The position numbers were made by a program, and so were the translations under genes. A stretch of 16,514 bases of DNA from Rudaea sp035493385 (GTDB taxonomy: Bacteria > Pseudomonadota > Gammaproteobacteria > Xanthomonadales > Rhodanobacteraceae): the NCBI GenBank assembly GCA_035493385.1, contig DATJIL010000262.1, positions 1 through 16,514 on the forward strand, given 5' to 3'. The notes beneath the pieces are model-generated. The model was given only the letters and a program-made list of their open reading frames with translations. It searched no databases and was not told the origin of the DNA. This document shows, piece by piece, positions 7,590-15,656 of the stretch. How positions within the stretch are numbered: position 1 is the first letter of the stretch; every line of letters begins with the position of its first letter.

Positions 7590-8042
7590 ATGAGCCTGAA
7601 AGCAAAACTCACCGACGACATGAAGGCCGCCATGAAAGGCGGCGACAAGGAGCGTCTCGGCACCATCCGCCTGATCAATGCCGCGATCAAGCAGCGCGAG
7701 GTGGACGAGCGCATCGTGCTCGACGACGCCCAGGTGCTGGCCGTGCTGGAGAAGATGCTCAAGCAACGCCGCGATTCGATCACGCAATTCGAGGCTGCCA
7801 ACCGCAACGACCTGGCGGACAAGGAAAAGGCCGAAGTCGCCGTGATCCAGGCCTACATGCCGGCGCAAATGACACCGGCGGAAGTGGATGCCGCGATCGC
7901 CGCCGCGATCGCCGAATCCGGCGCGACCGGTCCCAAGGACATGGGCAAGGTCATGGGTCTGGTCAAACCGAAAGTTGCCGGCCGCACCGACATGGGCAAG
8001 CTGTCCGAACTGGTCAAGGCGAAGCTATCGGCGCTGGGCTGA
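7590..8042 (+). CDS. yqeY: GatB/YqeY domain protein
   Basis: 150 residues, full length for the stand-alone YqeY family. It opens MSLKAKLTDDMKAAMKGGDKERLGTIR in the family manner, carries AYMPAQMTPAEVDAAI in the middle, and has GPKDMGKVMGLVKPKVAGR and a final helix in the C-terminal domain that resembles the tail of GatB. GatB uses that tail to grip tRNA in the amidotransferase. The role of the free protein is not established. GGGA lies about 8 bases before the ATG. The position between rpsU and dnaG is common in proteobacteria. Confidence 0.95.
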   Translation: MSLKAKLTDDMKAAMKGGDKERLGTIRLINAAIKQREVDERIVLDDAQVLAVLEKMLKQRRDSITQFEAANRNDLADKEKAEVAVIQAYMPAQMTPAEVDAAIAAAIAESGATGPKDMGKVMGLVKPKVAGRTDMGKLSELVKAKLSALG

Positions 8043-8088
8043 TCCAACGCGTAAACTAGCGGCCATCGCCGCTCGCGGAAATGCCGAA

Positions 8089-8286
8089 ATGGACAATCAA
8101 AATCCCCTGCGCCGCTCGCGCAGCGACCGCAAGATCGCGGGCGTCTGCGGCGGCCTGGCCAAGCATTTCGATCTCGATCCGACCTATGTGCGCATCGGCT
8201 ACGTGCTGCTGAGCATCCTGTCTGCGGCGTTTCCCGGCACGCTCGTCTACCTGCTGCTGTGGTGGCTGGTGCCGGAAGAAGATTGA
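8089..8286 (+). CDS. PspC domain small membrane protein
   Basis: 65 residues, a single PspC domain and little else. NPLRRSRSDRKIAGVCGGLA (5-24) is the typical basic, Gly-rich opening; HFDLDPTYVRIGYVLLSIL then leads into a hydrophobic segment (about 36-62) ending WWLVPEED, as in most PspC domains. It should sit in the inner membrane. Full PspC proteins take part in the phage-shock envelope response, but no other psp gene is near and a role here is inference. GGA at 8077-8079 precedes the ATG by 9 bases. It lies 46 bases after yqeY and 27 before dnaG, within the operon. Confidence 0.88.
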   Translation: MDNQNPLRRSRSDRKIAGVCGGLAKHFDLDPTYVRIGYVLLSILSAAFPGTLVYLLLWWLVPEED

Positions 8287-8313
8287 ATGCGGGCCTGAGA
8301 TACGGGTTATCGC

Positions 8314-10047
8314 ATGCCAGGCCGCATCCCCGAAAAATTCATCGACGACCTGCTCGCCCGCGTCGACATCGTCGAGGTGATCGAGCAGCGCGTGCCGCTG
8401 AAAAAGGCCGGGCGCGACTGGACCGCGCGCTGTCCGTTCCATGACGAACGCTCGCCCTCGTTCACGGTCAGCCCGAACAAGCAGTTCTACCATTGCTTCG
8501 GCTGCGGCGCGCATGGCAGCGCGATCAAGTTCCTGATGGAGTACGACCGCATGGAATTTCCCGACGCGGTCGAGGAGCTCGCCTCGCGCGTCGGCCTGAA
8601 GGTGCCCTACGAAGGCGGCGGCAAGCGCACGCCGAGCGAGGATTCGGCGGATTTGTATACCGTGCTCGATGCCTGCGCGAAGTTCTACCAGCGCGAACTC
8701 GGCAAGAGCGGCAAGGCGAACGCCTACTTCCACGCACGCGGCCTGGACGCCGCGACCATCGAACGCTTTGGCCTGGGCTACGCGCCGGACGGCTGGGATG
8801 GTGTCAAATCCGCGCTCGGCACGACGCCGCAGCGCATCGCGCTGCTGGAAAAAAGCGGCATGCTCACGCGTGGCGAGCGCGGGACGCCCTACGACCGTTT
8901 TCGCGACCGCGTGATGTTCCCGATCCAGGATCGGCGCGGTCGCGTGATCGCCTTCGGTGGCCGCATCCTCGAGAAAACCGAAGACTCCGGCGCGAAGTAC
9001 CTCAACTCGCCGGAAACACCACTGTTCCACAAAGGCCAGCAGTTGTTCGCGCTGTGGCAGGTGCGGCAGGCGCACAGCAAGATTCCCCGCCTGATCGTGG
9101 TCGAAGGCTACATGGACGTGATCGCGCTGTTCCAGCACGGCGTGACGCAGGCCGTGGCCACGCTCGGCACCGCGACCACGCGCGACCATGCCGAACTGCT
9201 GTTCCGCAATTGCGCGGATGTCTACTTCTGCTTCGACGGCGATCGCGCCGGTCGCGGCGCGGCGTGGAAGGCGGTCGAATCCGTGCTGCCGCGCATGCGC
9301 GACGGTCGCCAGGCATTCTTCCTATTCCTGCCCGACGGCGAAGACCCGGATTCGCTGGTGCGCAAGGAAGGCCAGGCCGGCTTCGAACAGCGCCTGAAAG
9401 ATGCCACACCACTGTCGGAATTCTTCTTCGCGCATCTTGGCGCCGACGTGAATCTCGCCAGCCTCGACGGCAAGGCGCGCCTCGCCGAACATGCGCGACC
9501 GCTGCTGGCGCAGATTCCCGACGGCGCATTCCGCGACCTGATGCTCGCCGAGCTCGATCGCATCACGAACGTGAAGCTGCGCGTCGATGCGCCCGCCGCC
9601 ACGCCGCGCAAATCGGCAACGCGCCCGCAGGAACGCACGCTGGTGCGCAGCGCCGTTGCATTGCTCGTGCAGCACCCCGTCTTTGCCGAAGCACTGCAGC
9701 CGCCGTGGCTGTTCGCAACCTTGCGTCAGCCTGGTATCGCCCTGCTGGCCGAATTGATAACCCTGTGTCGCGAGCGCCCGGCGATGTCCACCGCGGTGTT
9801 GCTCGAACACTACGAGGGTCGCGAGGAAGCGCGCGCGCTGCAGAAGCTCGCGACCCTGGATTTTCCCGGCGAAGATGATGCCCTGCGCGCGGAATTCGTC
9901 GACGCGATCCGCCAGCTCGACCGGCAGACGCACCAGCAGCGCCTGGACGATCTACTGAAAAAACAGGGCGAAACCGCGTTGACTGCGGAAGATAAATACG
10001 AGCTACGTCAATTACTTACGGCAAAAAACCAGCCACGAACCTACTGA
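8314..10047 (+). CDS. dnaG: DNA primase
   Basis: 577 residues. Synthesises RNA primers for Okazaki fragments with the DnaB helicase. The N-terminal zinc finger has Cys40, His43, Cys61 and Cys64 (CPFHDERSPSF and HCFGCGAHG). The RNA-polymerase core carries DRFRDRVMFPI (194-204) and IAFGGRILE. The Toprim domain has the catalytic VVEGYMDV (Glu264) and FDGDRAG (Asp308, Asp310). The C-terminal part, which should bind DnaB, is poorly conserved as usual. The ATG at 8314 fits the family start (PGRIPEKFIDDLL) although the ribosome binding site is weak. Last gene of the rpsU operon here; rpoD, its usual partner in many gammaproteobacteria, does not follow, and no terminator is clear before the cold-shock gene. 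Confidence 0.97.
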   Translation: MPGRIPEKFIDDLLARVDIVEVIEQRVPLKKAGRDWTARCPFHDERSPSFTVSPNKQFYHCFGCGAHGSAIKFLMEYDRMEFPDAVEELASRVGLKVPYEGGGKRTPSEDSADLYTVLDACAKFYQRELGKSGKANAYFHARGLDAATIERFGLGYAPDGWDGVKSALGTTPQRIALLEKSGMLTRGERGTPYDRFRDRVMFPIQDRRGRVIAFGGRILEKTEDSGAKYLNSPETPLFHKGQQLFALWQVRQAHSKIPRLIVVEGYMDVIALFQHGVTQAVATLGTATTRDHAELLFRNCADVYFCFDGDRAGRGAAWKAVESVLPRMRDGRQAFFLFLPDGEDPDSLVRKEGQAGFEQRLKDATPLSEFFFAHLGADVNLASLDGKARLAEHARPLLAQIPDGAFRDLMLAELDRITNVKLRVDAPAATPRKSATRPQERTLVRSAVALLVQHPVFAEALQPPWLFATLRQPGIALLAELITLCRERPAMSTAVLLEHYEGREEARALQKLATLDFPGEDDALRAEFVDAIRQLDRQTHQQRLDDLLKKQGETALTAEDKYELRQLLTAKNQPRTY

Positions 10048-10052
10048 TTTCC

Positions 10053-10085
10053 CGATTAGCGCGAATCCGCCGCCGCGATTAGCGC
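10053..10085 (+). repeat. Direct repeat CGATTAGCGC x2 upstream of the cold-shock gene promoter
   Basis: The 10-mer CGATTAGCGC occurs at 10053-10062 and 10076-10085, start to start 23 bases, roughly two helical turns. The second copy overlaps the expected -35 position of the promoter at 10103-10108. It could be a regulator site or a chance duplication. Confidence 0.5.
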
Positions 10086-10108
10086 ACGGCGCCAATCTTC
10101 TGTATACT
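10079..10108 (+). promoter_or_regulatory. Probable promoter of the cold-shock gene, with long 5' leader
   Basis: TATACT (10103-10108) is a good -10 element; TTAGCG (10079-10084), 18 bases upstream, is a poor -35. Transcription from about 10115 would give a leader of about 150 bases before the ATG at 10264. Long structured leaders are known for cspA-type mRNAs, where they control stability and translation with temperature. I do not see the E. coli cold-box sequence. Confidence 0.5.
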
Positions 10109-10263
10109 CGCCACGCTGTATTTGCCGGGGTCACGGTGAATCGTGGCCTGATGCGGTCAATCTCGCGATTTGCTTCATCGCCCTCCACGCTCTCCCTTAG
10201 CAAAACAGTCGCGGCGCGGAATGTTTCCGAGCAGCGTCATTCACTTTGTTTCAGGAGTTTGTT

Positions 10264-10473
10264 ATGGCAGAACGTCAGATCGGTACCGTCAAGTGGTTCA
10301 ACGATGCGAAGGGTTTCGGATTCATCACGCCGGAAAGCGGCCCGGACCTGTTCGTGCATTTCCGTTCCATCCAGGGCTCGGGCTTCAAGACCCTTGCCGA
10401 AGGCCAGCGCGTCAGTTTCGTCGCCGTGCAGGGTCAGAAAGGCATGCAGGCCGATGAAGTGCAGTTGGCGTAA
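10264..10473 (+). CDS. Cold-shock protein, CspA family
   Basis: 69 residues, one cold-shock domain. RNP1 is KGFGFI (16-21) and RNP2 is LFVHF (29-33), both intact, with WFNDAKGFGF and the aromatic surface that binds single-stranded RNA or DNA. The protein should melt RNA structure and act as an RNA chaperone, on cold shock or constitutively. AGGAG at 10253-10257 stands 6 bases before the ATG; a TTG at 10246 in the same frame is not needed. Monocistronic: own promoter with long leader upstream and a strong terminator 22 bases after the stop. Which csp paralogue it is cannot be told from the sequence. Confidence 0.95.
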   Translation: MAERQIGTVKWFNDAKGFGFITPESGPDLFVHFRSIQGSGFKTLAEGQRVSFVAVQGQKGMQADEVQLA

Positions 10474-10495
10474 GCCGCTCGCCGCATAGGTACGC

Positions 10496-10528
10496 AAAAA
10501 CCCCGGTCAGCAATGGCCGGGGTTTTTT
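10496..10528 (+). terminator. Intrinsic terminator of the cold-shock gene
   Basis: CCCCGGTC (10501-10508) pairs with GGCCGGGG (10515-10522), one G-T wobble, loop AGCAAT, followed by TTTTTT (10523-10528). Five A precede the stem, so the stem can lengthen with A-U pairs and might also work on the opposite strand. Confidence 0.9.
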
Positions 10529-10566
10529 ATGCAATCGACACCCGCACAGGCGGACGCGGAAGCCCA

Positions 10567-10737
10567 ATGCCCAAACCGAACTACAAATACGACAAGCGCC
10601 AACGCGATCTCGCCAAGAAAAAGAAACAGGACGAGAAACGTCTGCGCAAACTGGAAAAAGGCCGTACCGCAGACCCGGCGCCCGCCACGCCATCCGACGG
10701 CAGCGCTGGCGAAGTTACCCAGCAGCCCGACCACTGA
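10567..10737 (+). CDS. Small Lys/Arg-rich conserved protein of unknown function
   Basis: 56 residues, beginning MPKPNYKYDKRQRDLAKKKK and continuing with a highly charged helix to about residue 33, then a Pro/Ala/Ser-rich, probably disordered tail ending QQPDH. The basic N-terminal pattern is one I recall from short conserved proteins of many proteobacteria, but no function is known to me; nucleic-acid or ribosome binding would be a guess. GGAAG at 10557-10561 is well placed before the ATG. An upstream in-frame start at 10513 lies inside the csp terminator and is unlikely. It must rely on its own promoter or on read-through, and it converges on the SLOG-4TM gene with a 15-base gap. Confidence 0.7.
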   Translation: MPKPNYKYDKRQRDLAKKKKQDEKRLRKLEKGRTADPAPATPSDGSAGEVTQQPDH

Positions 10738-10752
10738 CGCCGCAACTCCCGG

Positions 10753-12459
10753 TCAAAGCCGGTTGTGCTCCAGCGGCCTCTGCCGGTGCATCAGCGCCCA
10801 TTCCACTTGCTCGGCCAATGCGGCTTCGCCGAGCAAGCGCAGCACTTCGCGCTGCTCGGCCGCATCGATGGCGCGATCGAGCGCCTTGCGCGCCGCGCCG
10901 AAGATGCGCTGCATGTAACGGTATTGCTTGATGAGTTCCTTGTCGGCCTTCTTGTAGGCATACGCCGCGCGCACGCCGGCAACGATGGAAAAAATCGCCA
11001 TGACCACGACAAGGTCGTTCTTCATATCCGCGGACAGATGTACCGCGAACGCGGCGAGCACGATGCTGATGCCGATGCCAACGCACAGGCTGGCCGTGTC
11101 GACCGTTTCGGTGATGCGGTGCGTGCGCGCGCGTTGCGCGGCCTTGCGCCCGTAGTAGTCGAGCTGCCCGCCGTGCTGCGCGTCGCCGACCCATTCGCGG
11201 ACGACGTCGGCCATTTCGCGTGACGCATCCGCAACGTTGAGCGGCGTGCTTTCCAGTTCGGCGCTGCGCATCGCGTCGCGCACCCAGCCGAGCTCGACAT
11301 CTTGTTTTTGCAGGAAATTGTCGCGTGCGAATTCGGCGTCGCCGGCGAGCGACAGCCCGATCCGCCGCCAGTACCATTGCACGCGCAAACCTTCGGCGAG
11401 CGCGCGGCAATCCAGGTATTTGCGATGCCAGCCGCGGCGGTTGGCGAGGACGACGAGGAAACCGCCGAGCGCGAACAGCAGCAGGAAAACGTAGAGCATG
11501 TCGTCCTGCGCGGGCAGGTTGTCGTAAGCCGTGAACGCGATCGCCATCAATGCGGCCACGGTATAGAGCCCGCGCATGGCCAACAGCACGCGGCGCTGAA
11601 AGTGGATCGCCAGCCAGTCCGCCGCGCGGAACAGCCGCTCGATGGCGCCGGCGTCCGCCGCGGTGGCCGCCAAGCCCGGATGCGCATCGATCGGCGCGGA
11701 ATATTTTTCCGCATCCGCGTTGAACTCGGCCGCATTGGCGAGCGTCGCGCGGAATTTTTCTGGCATCGGACCATCGCCCGGCTGGATTTGCTCGCCGCAG
11801 CGCCAAACGGTCTGCAACGGATGCAGTGGCGGCGCCGGCGCGCCATCGGCCTGATCGCGCGAACACACGATCTGATACGTCAGGCGCTCGCTGTCGTCGT
11901 CCAGCAGGTTGCGTGGTGCGGCACGGCGGCGCTCGGCCAGCGCGGGCTTTTCGGCGCTCAGGCGATAGCGCACGATCTGCGCCGTCCCGCCAAGCAGCGT
12001 CGATGGCTTGCCGTCCCAGATCGCCAGCAGGATGTGGCAATGATCGCTGACGTAGACGCCGGCTTGCGCGTAATGCCGATCGCGCTCGTGCCCGGTCGGA
12101 GCGGGAGCATGGACGGCGCCATCCGTGAGCTGCGGAAGCTCGATGATTTGCGCCGCGTTGCAGAGCGCATCGAAACGCGCACGCGCCGCCGCGTCGGTGA
12201 AATCACTGGCGTACTGCGCACGTGCCAGCGGCAGCGGCGCGATCAGGCGCGCGCCGGCGGCGAGCGCTTCTTCCGCGACCAGTTGATCGCCGCCATCGGC
12301 CAGCGCGGACACGACGACGAGCGGCATGTTCGGATACTCGCGGCGCATGCGCACGAGGAAATCGCGTACGCCTTGTCGGATCGCCTCGACCTCGCTGGCG
12401 ACGAGGTTGCGATGACTGGTGACGCCTATCGTCAGCGGTATGGCGGCGCGCGTGGTCAT
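10753..12459 (-). CDS. SLOG-like domain fused to a four-helix transmembrane module (putative nucleotide-sensing membrane effector)
   Basis: 568 residues. The N-terminal part looks like a Rossmann-type SLOG domain: IGVTSHRNL (11-19), VVVSALADGGDQLVAEEAL (48-66), GARLIAPLPL (69-78), then DHCHILLAIWDGKPS (139-153) and the glycine-rich LGGTAQIV (156-163). SLOG domains bind nucleotide-derived ligands, as in ThsA of Thoeris. Hydrophobic segments at about 292-311, 321-340, 455-475 and 482-501 form two hairpins separated by a charged helical stretch; the C-terminal LGEAALAEQVEWALMHRQRP resembles the end of SLATT-type membrane effectors. The inferred role is ligand-gated membrane damage. Last gene of the operon: its ATG overlaps the stop of the nSTAND gene (ATGA), with GAGGGGA directly before it. 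No catalytic residues are recognised. The SLOG call is by motif only. Confidence 0.75.
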   Translation of the reverse strand: MTTRAAIPLTIGVTSHRNLVASEVEAIRQGVRDFLVRMRREYPNMPLVVVSALADGGDQLVAEEALAAGARLIAPLPLARAQYASDFTDAAARARFDALCNAAQIIELPQLTDGAVHAPAPTGHERDRHYAQAGVYVSDHCHILLAIWDGKPSTLLGGTAQIVRYRLSAEKPALAERRRAAPRNLLDDDSERLTYQIVCSRDQADGAPAPPLHPLQTVWRCGEQIQPGDGPMPEKFRATLANAAEFNADAEKYSAPIDAHPGLAATAADAGAIERLFRAADWLAIHFQRRVLLAMRGLYTVAALMAIAFTAYDNLPAQDDMLYVFLLLFALGGFLVVLANRRGWHRKYLDCRALAEGLRVQWYWRRIGLSLAGDAEFARDNFLQKQDVELGWVRDAMRSAELESTPLNVADASREMADVVREWVGDAQHGGQLDYYGRKAAQRARTHRITETVDTASLCVGIGISIVLAAFAVHLSADMKNDLVVVMAIFSIVAGVRAAYAYKKADKELIKQYRYMQRIFGAARKALDRAIDAAEQREVLRLLGEAALAEQVEWALMHRQRPLEHNRL

Positions 12460-15400
12460 TCCCCTCGCGCGGCCGCCGCGATCAGGCCGGACACATAGCG
12501 CATGTCCGTCAACTTCTGCGCTTGTGCCGAGGCGCCGGCGATCTGCTTCGCCGCTTCATCCAGGTCGGCAGCACGCCGCTTGCGACCAGCGGCATCCGCA
12601 GGCGCAGCGATCGCGTTTACGTATAGCGCATACGCGAAATCCCGGCAGAAATCCGTGCCATGCGCACCCCCGTGCTGCTGTTCTCGGTAATACGCCAGCG
12701 CCGGTTGCAGAGTCTTGTTTGCCTCGTCGTTGCGGCCCTGCAGGACGATCGCGTTGGCGAGAACGGCATCGATCATCGATTTCAATTCGCGCGGATCACG
12801 AGTGTCGAACGGGGACGACGGTACCTGCGACCAGCGGCGCGCCAAGGCCTCGGCTTGCGCATAATCGCCGAGTTGGATCGCCGCGCGCGCCGCCACGCCC
12901 AGATTGCTGCGCAGCATGTTGATCCGAATGTTGACGCCGGTCGTGTTTTCCGCGGGAACCTTGATCGGTTCGACGTGGGCAATCGCAGCGACAGCCGTTG
13001 CCAGCGCAGCCTTCGGCGCACCTTCGAGCAGTTGCAAATTGGCGTCTGAAAGTCCCTGATCGACCACGGCCAGCAGGGTCCGCTTGGCATCGTCCTTTCC
13101 GAGTTGCGCCGTGTATTCATCGGTGTCGCGCGCGAACGATTTCATCGATTGCGCAGCCGCCGCAGCGTCACCGGCTTTGGCCTGCATGTCCGCAAGTCCA
13201 AGCCATTGATACCAGATCCGCGGTCCGAGGCTGGAAGGCAGGCGCTTGTCCTGCTCCAGCGCGAACAGCGAATGCATCGTGGCGATGGCGTTGCCGACTT
13301 CGCCGCGATCGAATTGCTCGTCTGCGGTCCCGCGCAGTACCGTCGCCAAATACCACCACGCCTCCAGATTCGAGGGATCGGAACGCACCCAGTCCTCGCT
13401 CGCCTGCACGGCACGCCGTGCGTAGTCGGCAGCGGTGGCGTCGTCGTGGCGACGCTGGGCCAGCTGGCCCAGCAGACCCGCGGCAAGTACGCGGTTCAAC
13501 AGCGAATGCAGGTCGCTCGGACGTTGTGCCAGGACCTTTTCGGCGAGGTCATACACCTGTTGTTCGAGCGCTTGCGCCTCGGCGTCCTTGCCGAGCGACA
13601 TCAGGAAGCGGGCCTCGGAATCGGCAGTATCGGCATATGAGGAAGCCGCGTTCAGATCCGACAGGTCCAATGCGCCGATACCGGTCAGCACCTTGCGCGC
13701 TTCCTCGCAGGTGTCGACCGCCTTCGTGTTCGACTGGGTGTGGCTGAGGAAATTCAGATCATCGCCATACAGTTGGCGGACGCGTTGCGACGGATTGGCG
13801 CCGTACACCAGCGGCCGCAACAGATCGGCCGCCTGTTGCAACTGTCCCGCCGTGCCGCGACCACCGCGGATCACGCTTGAACCCTGCTCATACAAGGCAA
13901 GCGCCAGCCCATAGACGACGTCTTCGTCGTGGTTGCCGGCGGCGCGCAGCTGCTCGAACTCGGACTGCGCCTCGCCGAGACTCCGGGTGCCGGCATCCAG
14001 TTTGCCTGCCGCATTCAACGATGCGCCTTCACGCACCAGCGCCATTGCGCGGTTGATCCGCGTCTGCGGCGTGACCTGCTGCGGCGGCAGGCTGTCGTAG
14101 TAACCGACGGTCATGTGGGCGAGCTTGCCCAAGGTCGACAGCCGCCCGGTCGGCGCCAGCTCGGTATAGAAATCCTCGATCAGGAAGCTCACCAGTTTTT
14201 CGGCATTGCTGCGCGAATTCTGCGCTTCGGCTTCCGCGACGCGCGCGTGGCGCATGTTGACGAAACCGAATATCGCACCGGCGATGGCGACCAGGGCGAG
14301 CAAGATGCAGGCCGACGCGATCGCGCGTGCACGCACGAGCGCACTATGGATGGCCGCCTCGCGATCGCGTTGCGCGGCGAGCTGACGCTCGGCCTCGTCG
14401 CGCGCCTCGCGTTCCTTGCGCAGGTTGCGGCTGGCGACCACCACGCTGCACAGCACGTCGTGGGTGAGTTCGACGCGACGCACGTCGAGGCGTTCTTCGA
14501 TGCGCAACAGGCGCCGGTTGACCAGTGTCGCAAGCGCGTCAGGCGCGGCGCCGGCCGCAGCCAGGGCTTTGGCCACGCGCTCTTCGGCCAGACTTTCGCG
14601 ATGACCGGATTCGGTCAGCAGCTCGTCCTCGACCACGCGCCGCACGCCGGCCGGCTGGTCGGCGAGCGCGCGTTCGTAGAATTCGGAAAGGATGGTGTCG
14701 CGCGAACCGGCCAGCAGGTCGGCGGAAATTTCCTTGCGCCCTTGCCCTTGCCGCGCCGTGTTGAGTTCGCGGCAGACCAGGCTCAGCAACGACGGTTCGA
14801 TTTCGGCGTTGGCCAGTTCCGAACCGCCGGCGACGAAACGCACGATGGACTCGGCGACTTCGCGCGACACCAGCTTGCCGCCCGGCTCCAGCACCGCGCT
14901 CAACGCCTGCGCACCGTTCATGCGCGCCAGGCGCATGCGGTTCTGGGTGATCGAGGGCATGATGTCCTTGACGCTTTCCAGATGCGCCAGATAGTCCTCG
15001 CGCAAGGCGATCAGCACGCGGTAGTCGGCGCGCGCGAAATCGAAATTCTCGGCAGCCGCGTCGTCGCGTTCGATGCGCGCTTCCAGCGCCGCGGGCGGAC
15101 GGTTCTCGATCAGGTCGGCAAGGTCTTCGAGAAATTGCCGTGCGCGCAAACGGCCGGCATCATCGGCCTGCCCAAGCGTGAAGATCTCCTCGAACTGGTC
15201 GAAGATCAGCAGCGGCATGAGCGTGTTGCCGTCGCGGTCGCGCAGCAGGTCTTCGCGGTGGTGCATGAATTCCCACAGCGACTCTCCCTCGATCGCGCTG
15301 CCCGGTCGCGTCCAGTGACCTGCCTCCGCGGTGGCGCGGAAAATCGCCTGCTTGATCTGTTCGGTCGGCGCGGGCGATTCCGGCGCGTAGATGATGCGCA

Positions 15401-15656
15401 CATAAACCGGGCAGAATCCCGTGCTGCGCAGGCGCGGTACCAAGCCGGCACGCAGCAAGGAGGTCTTGCCGAGCCCGGATTGTCCGAACAGCACGGCCAG
15501 CAGTTTGCGTTGCACGCGCCGCGCGAGTTCGGCCGATTCCTCGTCGCGGCCGTGGAAATAGGCGCGGGTTTCCTCGGAATATGAGAACAGGCCCAGCCAC
15601 GGATTCTCCGGGTCGAGCGTGACCACGTCGCTGGGCCGGAGGGCGGTGTCGTTCAT
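12456..15656 (-). CDS. nSTAND1-type NTPase with transmembrane segment and TPR-like C-terminus
   Basis: 1066 residues. It opens NPWLGLFSYSEETRAYFHGRDEE, the lead-in typical of nSTAND1 proteins, followed by Walker A GQSGLGKTS (58-66) and Walker B LLIFDQFEEIF (149-159), and closes the NTPase/winged-helix region with RVELTHDVL (394-402). A charged helix, probably a coiled coil (408-435), leads to one hydrophobic segment (about 447-466) and then about 590 residues of Ala-rich helical repeats resembling TPRs. STAND NTPases are switch proteins: ligand binding by the repeats leads to ATP-driven assembly. The start is the ATG at 15656, overlapping the TIR gene stop as ATGA and preceded by GGGAG; the frame extends to 15857 only as a shadow of the TIR gene. 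It is the middle gene of the operon, probably the sensor. Arg residues flank the membrane segment on both sides, so topology is unclear. Confidence 0.9.
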   Translation of the reverse strand: MNDTALRPSDVVTLDPENPWLGLFSYSEETRAYFHGRDEESAELARRVQRKLLAVLFGQSGLGKTSLLRAGLVPRLRSTGFCPVYVRIIYAPESPAPTEQIKQAIFRATAEAGHWTRPGSAIEGESLWEFMHHREDLLRDRDGNTLMPLLIFDQFEEIFTLGQADDAGRLRARQFLEDLADLIENRPPAALEARIERDDAAAENFDFARADYRVLIALREDYLAHLESVKDIMPSITQNRMRLARMNGAQALSAVLEPGGKLVSREVAESIVRFVAGGSELANAEIEPSLLSLVCRELNTARQGQGRKEISADLLAGSRDTILSEFYERALADQPAGVRRVVEDELLTESGHRESLAEERVAKALAAAGAAPDALATLVNRRLLRIEERLDVRRVELTHDVLCSVVVASRNLRKEREARDEAERQLAAQRDREAAIHSALVRARAIASACILLALVAIAGAIFGFVNMRHARVAEAEAQNSRSNAEKLVSFLIEDFYTELAPTGRLSTLGKLAHMTVGYYDSLPPQQVTPQTRINRAMALVREGASLNAAGKLDAGTRSLGEAQSEFEQLRAAGNHDEDVVYGLALALYEQGSSVIRGGRGTAGQLQQAADLLRPLVYGANPSQRVRQLYGDDLNFLSHTQSNTKAVDTCEEARKVLTGIGALDLSDLNAASSYADTADSEARFLMSLGKDAEAQALEQQVYDLAEKVLAQRPSDLHSLLNRVLAAGLLGQLAQRRHDDATAADYARRAVQASEDWVRSDPSNLEAWWYLATVLRGTADEQFDRGEVGNAIATMHSLFALEQDKRLPSSLGPRIWYQWLGLADMQAKAGDAAAAAQSMKSFARDTDEYTAQLGKDDAKRTLLAVVDQGLSDANLQLLEGAPKAALATAVAAIAHVEPIKVPAENTTGVNIRINMLRSNLGVAARAAIQLGDYAQAEALARRWSQVPSSPFDTRDPRELKSMIDAVLANAIVLQGRNDEANKTLQPALAYYREQQHGGAHGTDFCRDFAYALYVNAIAAPADAAGRKRRAADLDEAAKQIAGASAQAQKLTDMRYVSGLIAAAARGE

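Noticed and set aside
8493..9878. 461-residue plus-strand frame inside dnaG
   Set aside because: Out of frame with a full-length primase that has all catalytic motifs; shadow.
10749..10764. Short hairpin CCGG-TCAAAG-CCGG at the junction of the convergent genes, considered as a terminator
   Set aside because: The stem is only four base pairs and no T-run follows on either strand.
13929..15584. 551-residue plus-strand open frame opposite the nSTAND gene
   Set aside because: Composition is that of an antisense shadow, and the minus strand encodes clear Walker A and B motifs over the same bases.
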